This document shows, in pieces, positions 1 through 9,904 of a stretch of 33,114 bases of DNA. Within the stretch, counting starts at the first letter, position 1. Each line of letters starts with the position of its first letter. A program made the translations under genes and the position numbers. The notes beneath the pieces are model-generated. The model had not been told where the DNA came from. It did not search any database and saw only the letters and a program-made list of their open reading frames with translations. Source of the DNA: Chara braunii (lineage: Eukaryota; Streptophyta; Charophyceae; Charales; Characeae); the NCBI GenBank assembly GCA_003427395.1, contig BFEA01000758.1:107662-140775 (forward strand). The letters run 5' to 3'.

Positions 1-276
1 CTCTCTCTTCACACCCGACAACCTACAAATCAATCCTTCGACCAGTCATTTCCATTCTCTGTGCCACCTGAGAGCCTGTTCCACACTCTCTTCTACGCTC
101 AATCACGAGGGGCACCCTTCATTTACTGCTCACCTCTCTTTCCTAATCCACTAGACAACAGGATGCATAGCTTACATGGAATCCAATCCACATACCCAAG
201 AACCTTGCCCAGGTTCATGCAACTGAGATATCATTTACAAGTCTACATTCACATGTCCTAGACTAGAGAGGCATCC

Positions 277-313
<37 letters not shown>

Positions 314-989
314 ACTTTCCTTTAATCGCAGATCAACAGACTACAAAGCCAACATTAGTAAGAAAATTTGTCAATTTGCTACTACCAGTCGAAGGGATGC
401 CTTCATCCAGCGAAACACCATTAAGCATCATCCTGCTCTCCTTCTCCCTCCCTCCGGTTGCTCCCAGTCATGGCTGTGACGGATTGTTTTGTCCTTCTGT
501 CATTGTCCGTATTCCGCTGCCCTCATGCGGAACTTGAACCTGGGCAGTTCCACACAGATGGATCCTCATTTGCATTCCCCCCCACCAACACACACCCCTT
601 TCAAAAATGACACCCACCTTACTACTGCTTTGCACTGTTGTGTGCTGGCCAGTTCCAACCCTTGCCCTCCTCTGAGCACGTAAATTGCCATGCCTACCGA
701 ATATCAATCAACGAAAAAAAGAAAGTTGAAGGCATGGCCGTGGGTCAATGGCATACAACTTGGACATAAGTTCGCACATGGATATAACCTGTCCAGGAGT
801 GGTCAACTGATGACGCCTTAAGTCACACAGAACTTAGTCAATGAGTGAGCACTCTGCTCCAGAGAGCAACCTCGATCATCAATGTGACTGGCCGAGTCCA
901 TCAGATCACCTCTACTGAGGGCGTACTCAAAGTAGCTCTATCTTAAATATATCTAACAGCAGCTACAGCAGACCTGGTTCTATCCGACC
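1..989. other. Unassigned DNA with a poly-C tract
   Basis: No gene recognised. The short open frames on both strands have no family motif and overlap each other, as expected by chance. The only structural feature is the C homopolymer at 278-310. Confidence 0.6.
278..310. repeat. Poly-C homopolymer (33 C)
   Basis: An uninterrupted run of 33 C follows the sequence GGCATCCA. On the minus strand it is a poly-G run like the polypurine tracts beside LTRs, but no TGTTA-type LTR start is seen next to it. The exact length is likely to be uncertain in the assembly. Confidence 0.9.
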
Positions 990-1207
990 GCAATTACATC
1001 CAGAAATAAGTTTAAAAGTCTTAGACTAAGTATGGCCTGAATGCACTCTCCCTGGCCCAGCAATCCTACCAAACAGACAGCTTGGTCTGACCTCATAGGC
1101 AATTACATCCAGAAACAAGTAAAACAGTCCTAGAGTTAGTATGGCCTGAGTGAACTCTCTCCGGCCCAGCAATCCTACCAAACGAACAGCTTGGTCTGAA
1201 CTCGTAA
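990..1207. repeat. Tandem duplication, about 109-bp unit, two copies
   Basis: The block that begins GCAATTACATCCAGAAA at 990 recurs at 1099, and the rest of the unit (TATGGCCTGA, CCCAGCAATCCTACCAAAC, AGCTTGGTCTGA) follows in the same order in both copies. The copies differ at scattered positions, so the duplication is not recent. No coding function is seen. Confidence 0.85.
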
Positions 1208-2928
1208 CCGTACCGCAGCCGGGCCAAGGGACTGCCCAATAATGTGTAGCAACACACATTATTTCCCAGATAATAACTATTTTACCAGTCCTGCCACTGA
1301 CGTGCGTGCCAACACACATCATTATCTACACAATATCTCCGTCAGAGGTTGCGTGAATACACAGCCAGCGCTTATCAGAACTTAGATCCCTTCCCCAATT
1401 TAATCAATTAAACTACATTGTCGCGCCTATTGCTAGGCTGCTGCTGTGAGTAAAGGTAGGACTCCGTAGGAGGCTCACAAGAGCGTTTTCCTTCTGCCTG
1501 GACACCTCGAGTGACTACATAGAGGTGCCATCTATCGTTCCCCCAGCGCCACATTCGTGGGAGCCTGTCGTCAAAGAGAACTGCCTGGTAAACCACAAGC
1601 AGAAAGGACAACAAATGAGGGGCTTGACAGACTTCCATTAGAGTTTCGCAGACTCATCAGGAGGCACTTCAAGGTTGTTGTCAGTAAGGGTGGTGGTAGT
1701 GAGTGTGTGGCGAGAAGAATTGGACAGAGGGTGACTCACTCCTGACTAGGGTGGTACAGGAGTGGTTGGCGATTGGAGTTCAGAGGCCTGAGAGGCTCTG
1801 GGAGGCTATTTTTAGCCTGTCGATTCATCTGGAGGCTGGTGATTGGCAAGGAAGCGATCCCAGGAGGTTGCGATTTTGGAATTGGGTCAGAATCCCCAAT
1901 TTCCAAGCAGTGCAGTACAGGGTGATGTATCGCTGCACTGAGGTTGTCAGTTATTGGCACCTGGGAGTCCGAATTCTTTGAATCTGTCAGTCGGAGGAGA
2001 AGTGCCTCAGGGTAATCTATTGGATCACCAAGTTTCAGGCAATTTGGTGCGTGGGAACACTGGAGACTGTCAGGAGATGAAACTGGCGGGTTGGGGTTGA
2101 CCAGTCAGCGATAGCCAGGGTTTCATGCATCTTCTTCAGAGTTGACCCTGAAGTAAGTGTGTTCCTTACTCCATCCTGTGGCGATTATGGGACTATTTTT
2201 ACAACAGTGAAATTTGGTCTGTCTGTCAGGTGACAGTTGAAAATCAAAATTCAAACTGTGGGACAGCCATATCCAACTTCCCCTACCTATCTTCTTTGAC
2301 TTTTATTAACCCTGTCTGACCTTCTTTCTGACTCATATTTCATCTGTGACTACTTTACAGTATTGCGATTGACACTGTGTAGTGAATTGGTGAATTCAGG
2401 GTCTTGTTTTCAGTGATAATTCAAATTTTAATTATGCGCTTACATAACTAAAGCTTGGCTAGGCTAGGGTCAGTGATAACTTTGATTCTGTCCGTCAAAA
2501 TTCAATTCTGTCAGTCCCTGGTAAATTGCACTTCACTACTCAGTCTGTGTCTAAAATCGCACATCCAGATTTTATGTTATGAGTCAGTTACAGTGAAAAT
2601 TTTAATTCGCCATACCCACGGTATGGCATACAGGGTCATACAATGGTGAAGTTTGTAGGGTAGGTCTAAAAATAGGGTAACCTGTAAATCGCTGCATCTT
2701 GGTCATCAATGGACACCTGTCAAACCCTAATTAGTTACTCTGTCTAACTTCTAATCAACACTACTCAGTCCAAGACTGCATCTTGTCAGTTATTGATGCA
2801 GGATTTGCAATTATTGCGTGCAATTGCTGGTTCAGGGCAATGATGGGAAAATCGTGAAAGGGATTTTTGTTGAGTGTACTCTAAACAGACCCTGACCCTC
2901 AAGCGGTCTGCTGAGACTGAGCACTCAC
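1208..2928 (+). other. Unassigned leader-like region upstream of gag C, rich in GTCAG motifs
   Basis: No gene is recognised. The plus strand carries many GTCAG / CTGTCAGT motifs, including TGTCAGTTATTG twice (about 1946 and 2786). I could not find a tRNA-complementary primer site or an LTR boundary. It may be the 5' untranslated leader of the gag-bearing element that starts at 2929. This is inferred only from position. Confidence 0.35.
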
Positions 2929-4600
2929 TTGCTCAGACTAACCAACCTTCTCTCTCCAGGCAGGTGGCAACAACTGAGTGAGTACTGCAGAGAAAACTCA
3001 ATTACTGCTACTTCCTGTTTGTCTCTAATTATTGTTTATTTTTATTTATCTGAATTGTGGGAAATCAAAACGGCAGATCCTGGGAAAGGAGAGGCTTCTG
3101 AGGCAAAGCCTCAGATTCCGCTTGACCCTTTAGAGGCTGAACTGCAGGCCCAACAGGAGAAACTCTGGCAGCAGGTCCAGGCAGTCGAGTCCCTAAAGGC
3201 TGAGCTGAAGAAGAAAGAAGAAGAAGCTCAGAAAGAAGCCAAGAGAAAGTTGTTGATTGTAGATGTGGAGAAGATCAAGACAAGTGGTACTTCCAGCCAG
3301 TACAATAAGGACATGGTTGAGTTCATCCTCTTGCAGGATGATATTCACCGTTCTTATTTTACTAACAAGACGATCGGATTACCAGTCTGGAGAGCAGTCA
3401 CTCAGCTTTTTTTAAAAGTTGGATGACATCTCTGCCAAACCGGACCAGATATTTACTTATTTGAAGATCCCTACCACCCTGACCTTGCCTCCATCCCCTG
3501 GGCCTTCTCAAGCAGGCCCTCAACAACTCCCACAATCCACACCCTCATCCCCATCTTCCACACCCAAGTCAACAACCACTTCACAGCCCTCAGTCTCATT
3601 TGATCAGCAGCGGCCCAAGCTGACCCCTCCACCCATGTTCCCTGGCGAGGACCCTAAGGTGGATGCTGCAAATTGGGTCACCACTCAAAGAACCTACCTG
3701 AGTGGGTTCAAATGTGACGAGGATGTGAAAATGTCAGCCATCCTTGCTCGTTTGGAGAGGACTGCACTGAAATGGTGCACCTCTACCTCTAGCAAGCAAG
3801 GTATGGAGATGTCTGATTGGACGCAGAGGTTGGGGGTGGCTGGATTTCTTTGGGCACTGCAGGACCGGTTTGCAGACAAGGATCAAGCTAGAAAAGCAGC
3901 AGACAAAATTCTGCGCCTGGGCCAGAAAAAGTTTGATGGCTCCTTGTCCAAACTGTACTCCACCTTTGAGAGTCTGACATCGACACCTGGGTTGGAGATG
4001 AGTGAGCAAAACCTGCTCATTCATTTCCTTAGGGCAGCACCTGAGCAATACCAGCTAGCCTTATTCTCTCAAGGCCACAAGGATTGGCAGTCCTTTGCCA
4101 GAGCAGCCCTAGACTTGGGAGTCCAAACTCCATGTCCAGGAAGCACCTTCTGAAGGAAGGAAGGGACCCTCCTCAAAGGGGCGAAGGAGGAGGAAGGGTG
4201 CCCTGTTTGCTGCTGCAGGTTCTAGTTGAGATGATGATGCAGCATCCCAGGGTGGGACCCCTCCATCTGGGACTGCTTCCTCATCTACTGCAGATTCTGT
4301 TGTTCTTGCCCTGGCTTATGCTTTGATGGGCCTGACTAATGGCAAGGCCTCAGCCCAGAAAGCACCAACCAACAGCAAGGGTAAAGGCAAGGGACGTGCC
4401 TCTTCCCCTAGTGCCCAGAGAATACCTCTACCACGAGAAGTCCGTTGGCCAGCTAACCCCCTTGATCCTTCCACCTTCCCCTGGCATGAACTCAGGATCC
4501 AGTAGGAAGTATAGAAGAAGAGGAAAGACAAGAGTGTCTGCCTGAGATGCGAGGGGGACCACTATTGAAGGATTGTCCCCATATGCCTCACAGGCCTTCA
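2929..4600 (+). pseudogene. gag: Broken gag polyprotein of an LTR-type retrotransposon (element C)
   Basis: Gag packages the element RNA into cytoplasmic particles. Three frame-shifted pieces read as one protein. 2929-3426 has a Glu/Lys/Gln-rich coiled coil (around residues 55-100). 3419-4153 has a Pro/Ser/Thr linker and then a typical retrotransposon gag core ('PKLTPPPMFPGEDPKVDAAN', 'ALQDRFADKDQARKA', 'SEQNLLIHFLRA'). A basic tail at 4323-4505 leads to a zinc knuckle at 4539. The first two pieces join at a T-run near 3405, where one indel explains the overlap. No protease, reverse transcriptase or integrase follows in the next 1.2 kb, so the element is either deleted or a gag-only derivative. 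The real start is unclear: the first 45 residues of the first frame are hydrophobic and look unlike gag. Assignment to Ty3/gypsy rather than another LTR class is uncertain. Confidence 0.75.
4539..4581 (+). pseudogene. Frameshifted CCHC zinc knuckle of gag C
   Basis: The translation reads CLRCEGDHY and then hits TGA. In the +1 frame it resumes as KDCPHMP. Put together this fits Cx2Cx4Hx4C, the nucleic-acid-binding knuckle of gag nucleocapsid, with a one-base loss at about 4566. It confirms that the upstream frames are gag. Confidence 0.75.
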
Positions 4601-5784
4601 GCCTCGAACTAGAGAGGAGAGGTGGAGTCTGCAACTCCCTCCACCTGTGTTGATTCATCGTCGGATGAAGTTGAATCTTCAGCCTCTCTAGCTGGTTCAT
4701 TTAGAAGGTGCAGCATCGGGGTCCTTCACGTATGAGGACACTGATTTGTAGCAGATCTAGGGATGACACAAGTAAGGGTCGCAACCCCTTTTACTAGTAA
4801 CTGGACTTCTCTGAGGAGATGTTTCCTACTTCTCTGGACAAGCGTATTTGTGTTGCGCTGTCAGAAGTTGCTGATGCAAATTCTGGCCATACTCAGCATC
4901 CTGACTAGTGTTAGCTGCTGATTCGGCAAGTTTCCCTCGTCTCGACACTGAGTGGTGTGAACCATTGCCCCAGGCTTTCAGCATCCTGCCCCTGACTCCA
5001 TGTCTGTTCGACAAGTTGAGTCCTAGCATGACTGTCACTGACAGCCTAGGTGTTTATGTCTTCATGCTCCACAGTATTGAGGTTGCTTGTTTTGACCGCA
5101 ATCTCTTATTGTAGTCCTTCAGTCTAGAATGATAATTATAGTTGAAAGTTATGGCCTCCACCATATCACTCTACTGAACGATTGCATTTCGTTCCATGTC
5201 TACTAGGGGTAAATACCAGGACCGACGACTATAGCTCAATCTCTAGGTAGCTCAGCTTTTCAGCATGGTCGATTGCATTATAGTCGGGTGCCAAGTTTTA
5301 CTGTAGTCATTTGACGCAATCGAGACCAGCTGACACTGAGTTCTCCTTCTCCTCACATCACTGTTTATAATGTTGGTCACGAGTATAGGAGACCGGACTG
5401 CAACAATAGGGCGTCGCCTACGGAACCTCAACGTTTCAGAAGTGGTCGGTTGCGCCACAGTCAAGGACCAAGTCCTACCGTGGTTTCTTGATGCATTCGA
5501 GACCAGCTGACACTTTGAGGTTACCTACTCCTGACCTTGTTGTTCACAGCTTTGATCAGGGGCATAGGTTACCCGACGAGTCTCTCGGGTTCTCCTCTTC
5601 GGGTAAAAGTTCGATCTATACACCCACCTCATCTGCTGGTTCATTACCAGGAAATGAAGTATGGGCGCGAAGGTCCGCTCTCCCCGAGGGGGGTAAGTAT
5701 GTAATGAAGCCTGCAGATTCTCAGTGGACTGTACATTGGGCCGAGGGCGAAGCTCAGGGCTTGCCTCGGTCGGGTCGCGTCTTA
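4601..5784 (+). other. Degenerate region after gag C with a repeated block
   Basis: I see no protease or polymerase motif in any frame. The region contains a repeated block at 5258-5517 and an open frame of 100 codons at 5488-5790 with no family motif (Ser/Pro/Gly-rich). It may be the decayed remainder of element C. Confidence 0.4.
5258..5517 (+). repeat. Two diverged direct repeats about 170 bp apart
   Basis: Blocks at about 5258-5340 and 5430-5517 both read TTTCAG, GGTCG(A/G)TTGC, CAAGT, then end in the same string CGAGACCAGCTGACACT. In one frame both encode a related peptide (GRL..S...PS.TVV, then RDQLTL). Function unknown. A decayed repeat within an old coding region is possible. Confidence 0.6.
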
Positions 5785-6390
5785 GGTTAGATTCGTAATT
5801 TTGTTTGGTTGAGGGTTAACCGAGAGACCTGCCTGTAAGGAAAATTTGTGAGGGACATATATGCAAATTCGAGAAATACAAGCCCGTACTAACTGAATTC
5901 CCTACAGCTACCCCAACTGCAAATAGCAGACACGGGCTACACCTAGGACACCCAGGCCTTATAGGCCTAAGCTGATAGACGGTCCTATAGCCTATAGCCG
6001 GGTTGGGAGAGGCCCTAGAGGCCGAAACAGAAACGATACCGGTCGGCCAGTCAGTCCGGTCTAAGCCGAGTCTAGGCTAGTCTAGACAATAGATAGGATA
6101 GGCACATCGGTTTAGGGCTTTTGGCAATTGGTACCACGTACATCGCTGCTGCGCTACGCGTGAATTGGAAGTGGTGACGGCTCAGCGTGGAAGGAGACAG
6201 GCATAGCCAGATCTGCGGAGCGCCGGCCATAGTTGGGACCTACGCTGTACTTTGCCAGCACGCAGGGGCTGACAGAGGTCTGGGCTATCGAGGTCTACTG
6301 GAGGCGAGAGAGGTTGGTGCCCGGCTGGACCATCCTCCAAAGTGGGGTTCCAGGGTGATGATGCTGCAACCATAGTTGCAGCTTCTTTCT
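5785..6390 (+). repeat. LTR-like repeat, copy 1 (direct orientation)
   Basis: This stretch matches the reverse complement of 8335-8942 with clear block similarity: TAGATTCG..ATTTTGTTT, GAGGGACATAT.TGCAA, TATAGCCGGGT, CCTAGAGGCC, GAAACG.TACCG.TCGG and GCTGCAACCATAG.TGCAG occur in the same order. The mix of a short AT-rich start and a GC-rich palindromic middle (AGGCCTATAGGCC-like) resembles an LTR. Boundaries are approximate and no TG...CA ends were fixed. Confidence 0.6.
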
Positions 6391-7149
6391 CAGAGGTCAT
6401 CTTGCCAGGGTTTGGTAGCGCTGCTGCAGACTTCCATCCGGGAAGTCTTCCGACACTTCGTCATCATCAGATACAGTGGCATTGGTCTTCTTCTTCATCC
6501 TCTGAGTAGCACTTGGCCTCAGAGGCCTGTTTCAGGGTGGCGCTCCCCTTTGGAGGCTGTATCAGGGTGGCGCTTGATGACTAGGGGCTCAAGGGTGTTA
6601 CGGGTGCTAATCAGGGTTGGGGAGTGAAGCGCTGCTCATTTCTGAGCAGCGCACTGTAGTTCTGAAGTTATCCTGACAATTCGAGACTCAGTGTGGAACT
6701 GGGTTTGGACTATTATCGTTTCATTGTTTTCCCGGATGTGATCTACTCGACTTTTCTTTATGACTGGTTGTGAGGATTGAGTGGAGTGAATTGCACTTTC
6801 AATGTACCCTGTCATATCGCATGGTCAAGTCTTCCGCTGTATTTATCTCTCCCTGTGCGGTGTGATACTCCTATCCTCTCCCCTTCCTTCTGTGTATGTA
6901 TGGGCATACCTAGAAGTCTATGTGAGCGAGTGTTGATCTTCAGACAACGAACAACCAGAATCATAACAATATGATGATATATACATATAATCACAGAGAA
7001 TTGCAAGGTTAGCCGTGGTGCAGAAAGAAATGGGAGAAGCGCACGACACATGTTTGGGATGCTGTGACACATTGTTTTGTTGGAGTTCCACAAATAAGTA
7101 CAACGAGGAAGGAATACACTGTAGAAGTTAGTTCCATGAAAGGAGTACA
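6391..7149. other. No gene seen
   Basis: Open frames here are short, unmatched to any motif and overlap on both strands. AT-rich sequence near 6960-7000 carries no recognisable element. Confidence 0.5.
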
Positions 7150-7150
7150 A

Positions 7151-7216
7151 GCATGTCTACCAATTCCGTCATATCCTTATGGACATAGCAGAATTCGAAC
7201 CTGCAACCATTAGGTT
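7151..7216 (-). pseudogene. tRNA-like sequence with its 3' half placed before its 5' half
   Basis: Reading the minus strand, 7216-7180 gives a variable-arm hairpin (AACC-TAAT-GGTT), a complete T arm (GCAGG, loop TTCGAAT, TCTGC), a 3' acceptor strand TATGTCC and discriminator A. After only TAA comes GGATATG at 7176-7170, then ACGGAATTGGTAGACATGC, which looks like the D arm of a class II tRNA such as Leu. GGATATG pairs with TATGTCC over seven positions with two G-U wobbles. If U8/G9 are placed as usual, a two-base loss in the acceptor stem is needed instead. No 5' half lies upstream and no T arm lies downstream, so the order is permuted. No matching anticodon stem could be drawn between the outer ends. 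It is probably a pseudogene or a junction of tRNA fragments, possibly organellar in origin. Confidence 0.5.
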
Positions 7217-7425
7217 AACAAACAGAAGTATTTGAGCGCGATACATAATTTTTCATACAAATTCAAAAATATAAATGAAACTATGCATCAATAAAAGAAG
7301 CAATTATACTCTCAGGACCCAATGAGAATCCTGGGAATATCACTCACAAGTGCCAGTTGGTACAGACCAAATCGCTCCTTACTATGACACGGAGCTAGTG
7401 TCTTCAGCTACAATAAAGTTGAATA
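7217..7425. other. AT-rich unassigned DNA
   Basis: No gene is seen. It contains a partial extra match (CCAGTTGGTACAGACCAA near 7351) to the tandem unit that follows. Confidence 0.5.
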
Positions 7426-7640
7426 AACACCAGAGAGAACGGAAAGCAGAACAAAGTCCCTTGCACCCAGTTGGTACAAACCAAGCATATATAGAATAAT
7501 CATCATGAATAATCATCATGGTCCTCAGGGTGGAGAACACCAAGAGACAACAGAAAGCAGAACAAAGTCCCTTGCACCCAGTTCGTATAGACCAAGCATA
7601 TTAGGAGTAACCATCATGGTCCTAAGGGTGGAGAGAAGAT
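7426..7640. repeat. Tandem duplication, 110-bp unit, two copies
   Basis: AACACCA.GAGA..A..GAAAGCAG followed by AACAAAGTCCCTTGCACCC begins at 7426 and again at 7536. The shared end includes ACCAAGCATAT and CATCATGGTCCT(C/A)AGGGTGGAGA. A shorter third match lies upstream near 7350. Confidence 0.85.
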
Positions 7641-7879
7641 GCACATGAAGATACTTAAACCACCAGCACTTTTGAAAGATGCAGCCCAGATGTGGCCAGC
7701 CGTCGCTACAGTGCCTCGACTTTTCCACTTAATGAATTTATGTCAGCACCCCAGGCCCATTCATCCCAGCACCCCACAGCGCGCATGCGGCTGCAACTTT
7801 CCGAAGTGCTGGTGGCTTAAACCGCCACTCTACCTGACACCCAAAAATTGGTGTTCCGATGAGTTAGGAGCAGGTTTTT

Positions 7880-7891
7880 AAGAGGGGGGGG
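7880..7891 (+). promoter_or_regulatory. Polypurine tract next to an LTR start
   Basis: AAGA followed by G8 directly precedes TGTTATGAAC. LTR retrotransposons prime plus-strand DNA synthesis from such a purine run, and TGTTA is a common LTR beginning. The element body upstream (before 7880) is not recognisable, so the rest of the element is lost or very degraded. Confidence 0.5.
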
Positions 7892-8334
7892 TGTTATGAA
7901 CTTCGTTGTCCGTCGATTTTCACCAACACTCACACGCAGACAATCTCACACACGCCCATACATGCATAAGAAGAATGGGAGAGGAGACAGAGTACACACT
8001 GCACACAAACAGAGTAAGCAATGGAAAAGCACTATGCACAAGTGTGGAGATAACACGAAGTGTTTCCCACCATCTGACAGTACTCCCAACAACCAATCAT
8101 AGACACCTGCGAGGATAACAAAGAAACAATCTGAGATTGAGCCGATCTGAACCAATATCATTACAAAGTTTGTCCCACTGTCTCGCCACTCACAGAAGCA
8201 CACACTCCGCTCCCTATACTACACCTAGTTACTAGCGCCACACCCCATCAGCCTCCCCGACGCCTATGCCAACGACCCAGATGAAGAACAGGAACTGCGA
8301 TGTAATCCTCAGTGACGATGAGAAACTCTGTCGA
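7892..8334 (+). mobile_element. Probable LTR fragment beginning TGTTATGAAC
   Basis: The start is defined by the polypurine tract. The sequence that follows has no coding potential with family motifs. I could not find its end or a second copy in the window, and an inverted LTR-like copy begins near 8335, so this LTR may be cut or only a short remnant. Confidence 0.35.
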
Positions 8335-8942
8335 AGAAAACTGCAGCTATGGTTGCAGCGCCACTGTAGATGCCACACATGATCTCCCAGGAAGATGCAG
8401 CAACAGTGGTCCACCCATGAATACCATGTAGAGCCTCAAAATAGCCCAGCCGATCGCAAGCACCCCCAGGGGTGGATGCTAAGAGGACGCCCCAGCTATG
8501 GCGAGCTCCAGAAGGCTGGTTATGGCTGCCGTCCACGACGAAGGTCTCAGGATGCCGCCTGTAGGCAATCTTCTCCACTGTACTTGCTTGGCTCAGAACG
8601 TTGTCTCGTGAAAATGAAAACAGCCAAAAGTCCTCACCCTCGCGACCTAGATCTATTAATAGACTAACCTAGACCTAGACATGGACTGGACCGATCGGTA
8701 CCGTTTCAGTTTGGGCCTCTAGGCCCTCTACCTACCCGGCTATAGGCTCTCATGTTACAGGCCTAGGCCCTAGGGCCTTCCGTCCTACTGATAGCCCGGG
8801 CCTGCTATTCGCAGTGCGGTCTAATGGAACTGTGGGCCTGTAATTTTCCCAAAATTGCAGATATGTCCCTCCCGAATTTCCCTCAGCACTGAAATCTCGG
8901 TTAGTCCCTAACACAAACAAAATTTCGAATCTAGCCCTACCG
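8335..8942 (-). repeat. LTR-like repeat, copy 2 (inverted)
   Basis: This is the reverse-complement partner of 5785-6390. Landmarks read on the minus strand are TAGATTCGAAATTTTGTTT (8930s), GGGAGGGACATATCTGCAA, GCCTATAGCCGGGTAGG, GGGCCTAGAGGCC and GGCGCTGCAACCATAGCTGCAG (8340s). The two copies are heavily diverged and about 1.9 kb apart. This fits two insertions of one LTR family in opposite orientation better than a palindromic element. Confidence 0.6.
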
Positions 8943-9105
8943 ATGTTACTGTACAGCCTCGCAGTCAGATCTCGGCAGTCAAAATCAGCAAGTCATTGCC
9001 GGGGAGGGGGGGGGGACGACCCCCAGGCGCAAGCGGGTCGAGTCCAACAATTTGCAAGCGCCAACTTTGGCGATTTTCCGCGCTCAGAAGAATTGAGAAA
9101 AAGAT
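8943..9105. other. Short unassigned spacer with a G10-type run
   Basis: Contains GGGGAGGGGGGGGGG at about 9001-9014 and the tail of a repeat unit of the kind that follows (ATTTTCCGCGCTCAGAAGAATT). Confidence 0.5.
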
Positions 9106-9650
9106 CTGAAAATTTGAGACCCGGTCGATTAGGTCATGATCTTTCCAGGAAAAATATCTGGAAAATGAAAAAAAAAAAAAAAAACGACCATGAAATAAAT
9201 GTCGCGCCAATTTGTCACATTTTCCATTTTTGCCACGCTACAACGTGTGGGCCAACGGAAATACTACCCCAACTTCCACGATTTTTTGCACTTTGTAGAA
9301 TACCTTAAACTCTGAAAATTGGAGGGTCTGGATTTTGTAGATTTGGTCGTCATCTTTCCAGGAAAATTATTTAAAAATAATAATAAAAAATAGACCGTGA
9401 AATAATTCACGCCGATTCATCTTATTTAAAGTTATTTTCCATTTTTGTCGCTCTACGACTTGTGGGACAACAGGAAAAATATCCCAATTTCAGCAATTTT
9501 TCACCCTCAGAAATATACGTAAAAAAATCTGAAAATTGGAGGATTGGAGGGTTCGCAGATTTGGCTGTGATCTTTCCAAGGAAAATATTTACAAAACTAG
9601 AAAAACAGTCGTTTCAAGCACGGAGCAATTACTAAGTCAAAAGGAAAGCC
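9106..9650. repeat. Tandem array of about 206-217-bp units (partial third unit)
   Basis: Units start with CTGAAAATT at 9106, 9312 and 9529. Each has a (G/C)ATCTTTCCA.GGAAAA block near its start. The first two also have TTTTCCATTTTTG..(A/G)C.CTAC, a C.ACTT/GTGTGGG.CAAC block, an ATTTTT(T/C) block and a terminal AG/AAT run. Further units of the same family lie at 12244-12490 beyond the N gap. AT-rich, no coding function. Confidence 0.85.
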
Positions 9651-9904
9651 GAAGAAGAAACTGCAGTTGCATCAGGTGGGCGGGGCGGGGCGCGGCCGGG
9701 AGCGCTGCGCTCCGCCCCGGGTTGAAACATCGCACAGGTGGGCCATGGTGACGACACGCGGCGGCGATGGTGGCCATCTCTTCTGAAAACCAGGCGCTTT
9801 GTGCACGCGCAGGTGGCTGAAGGTGCTTGTCCACGCCACGTCACAAGCTGATGTGGCTGTTGGACTAACTCCCGTTTTGTGTCAGCACAATCAGAACGCT
9901 GCTC
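9651..9904. other. GC-rich spacer with a short palindrome
   Basis: GGGCGGGGCGGGGCGCGG precedes the hairpin GGAGCGC-TGCGCTCC near 9700. Open frames here have no motif and extend only because the sequence is GC-rich. Confidence 0.5.

Noticed and set aside
278-310. Poly-C tract as a polypurine tract of a minus-strand LTR element
   Set aside because: The bases that would begin the LTR on the minus strand (TGGATGCC) lack a repeat partner, and no pol is found on the plus-coordinate side. Kept only as a homopolymer.
800-830. CTGATGA at about 807 as another hammerhead
   Set aside because: No GAAA-containing second half and no stem II complement follow within a suitable distance.
8309-8578. 89-codon minus-strand frame as a small gene
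   Set aside because: It lies in the LTR-like repeat copy 2 and is not conserved as an open frame in copy 1.
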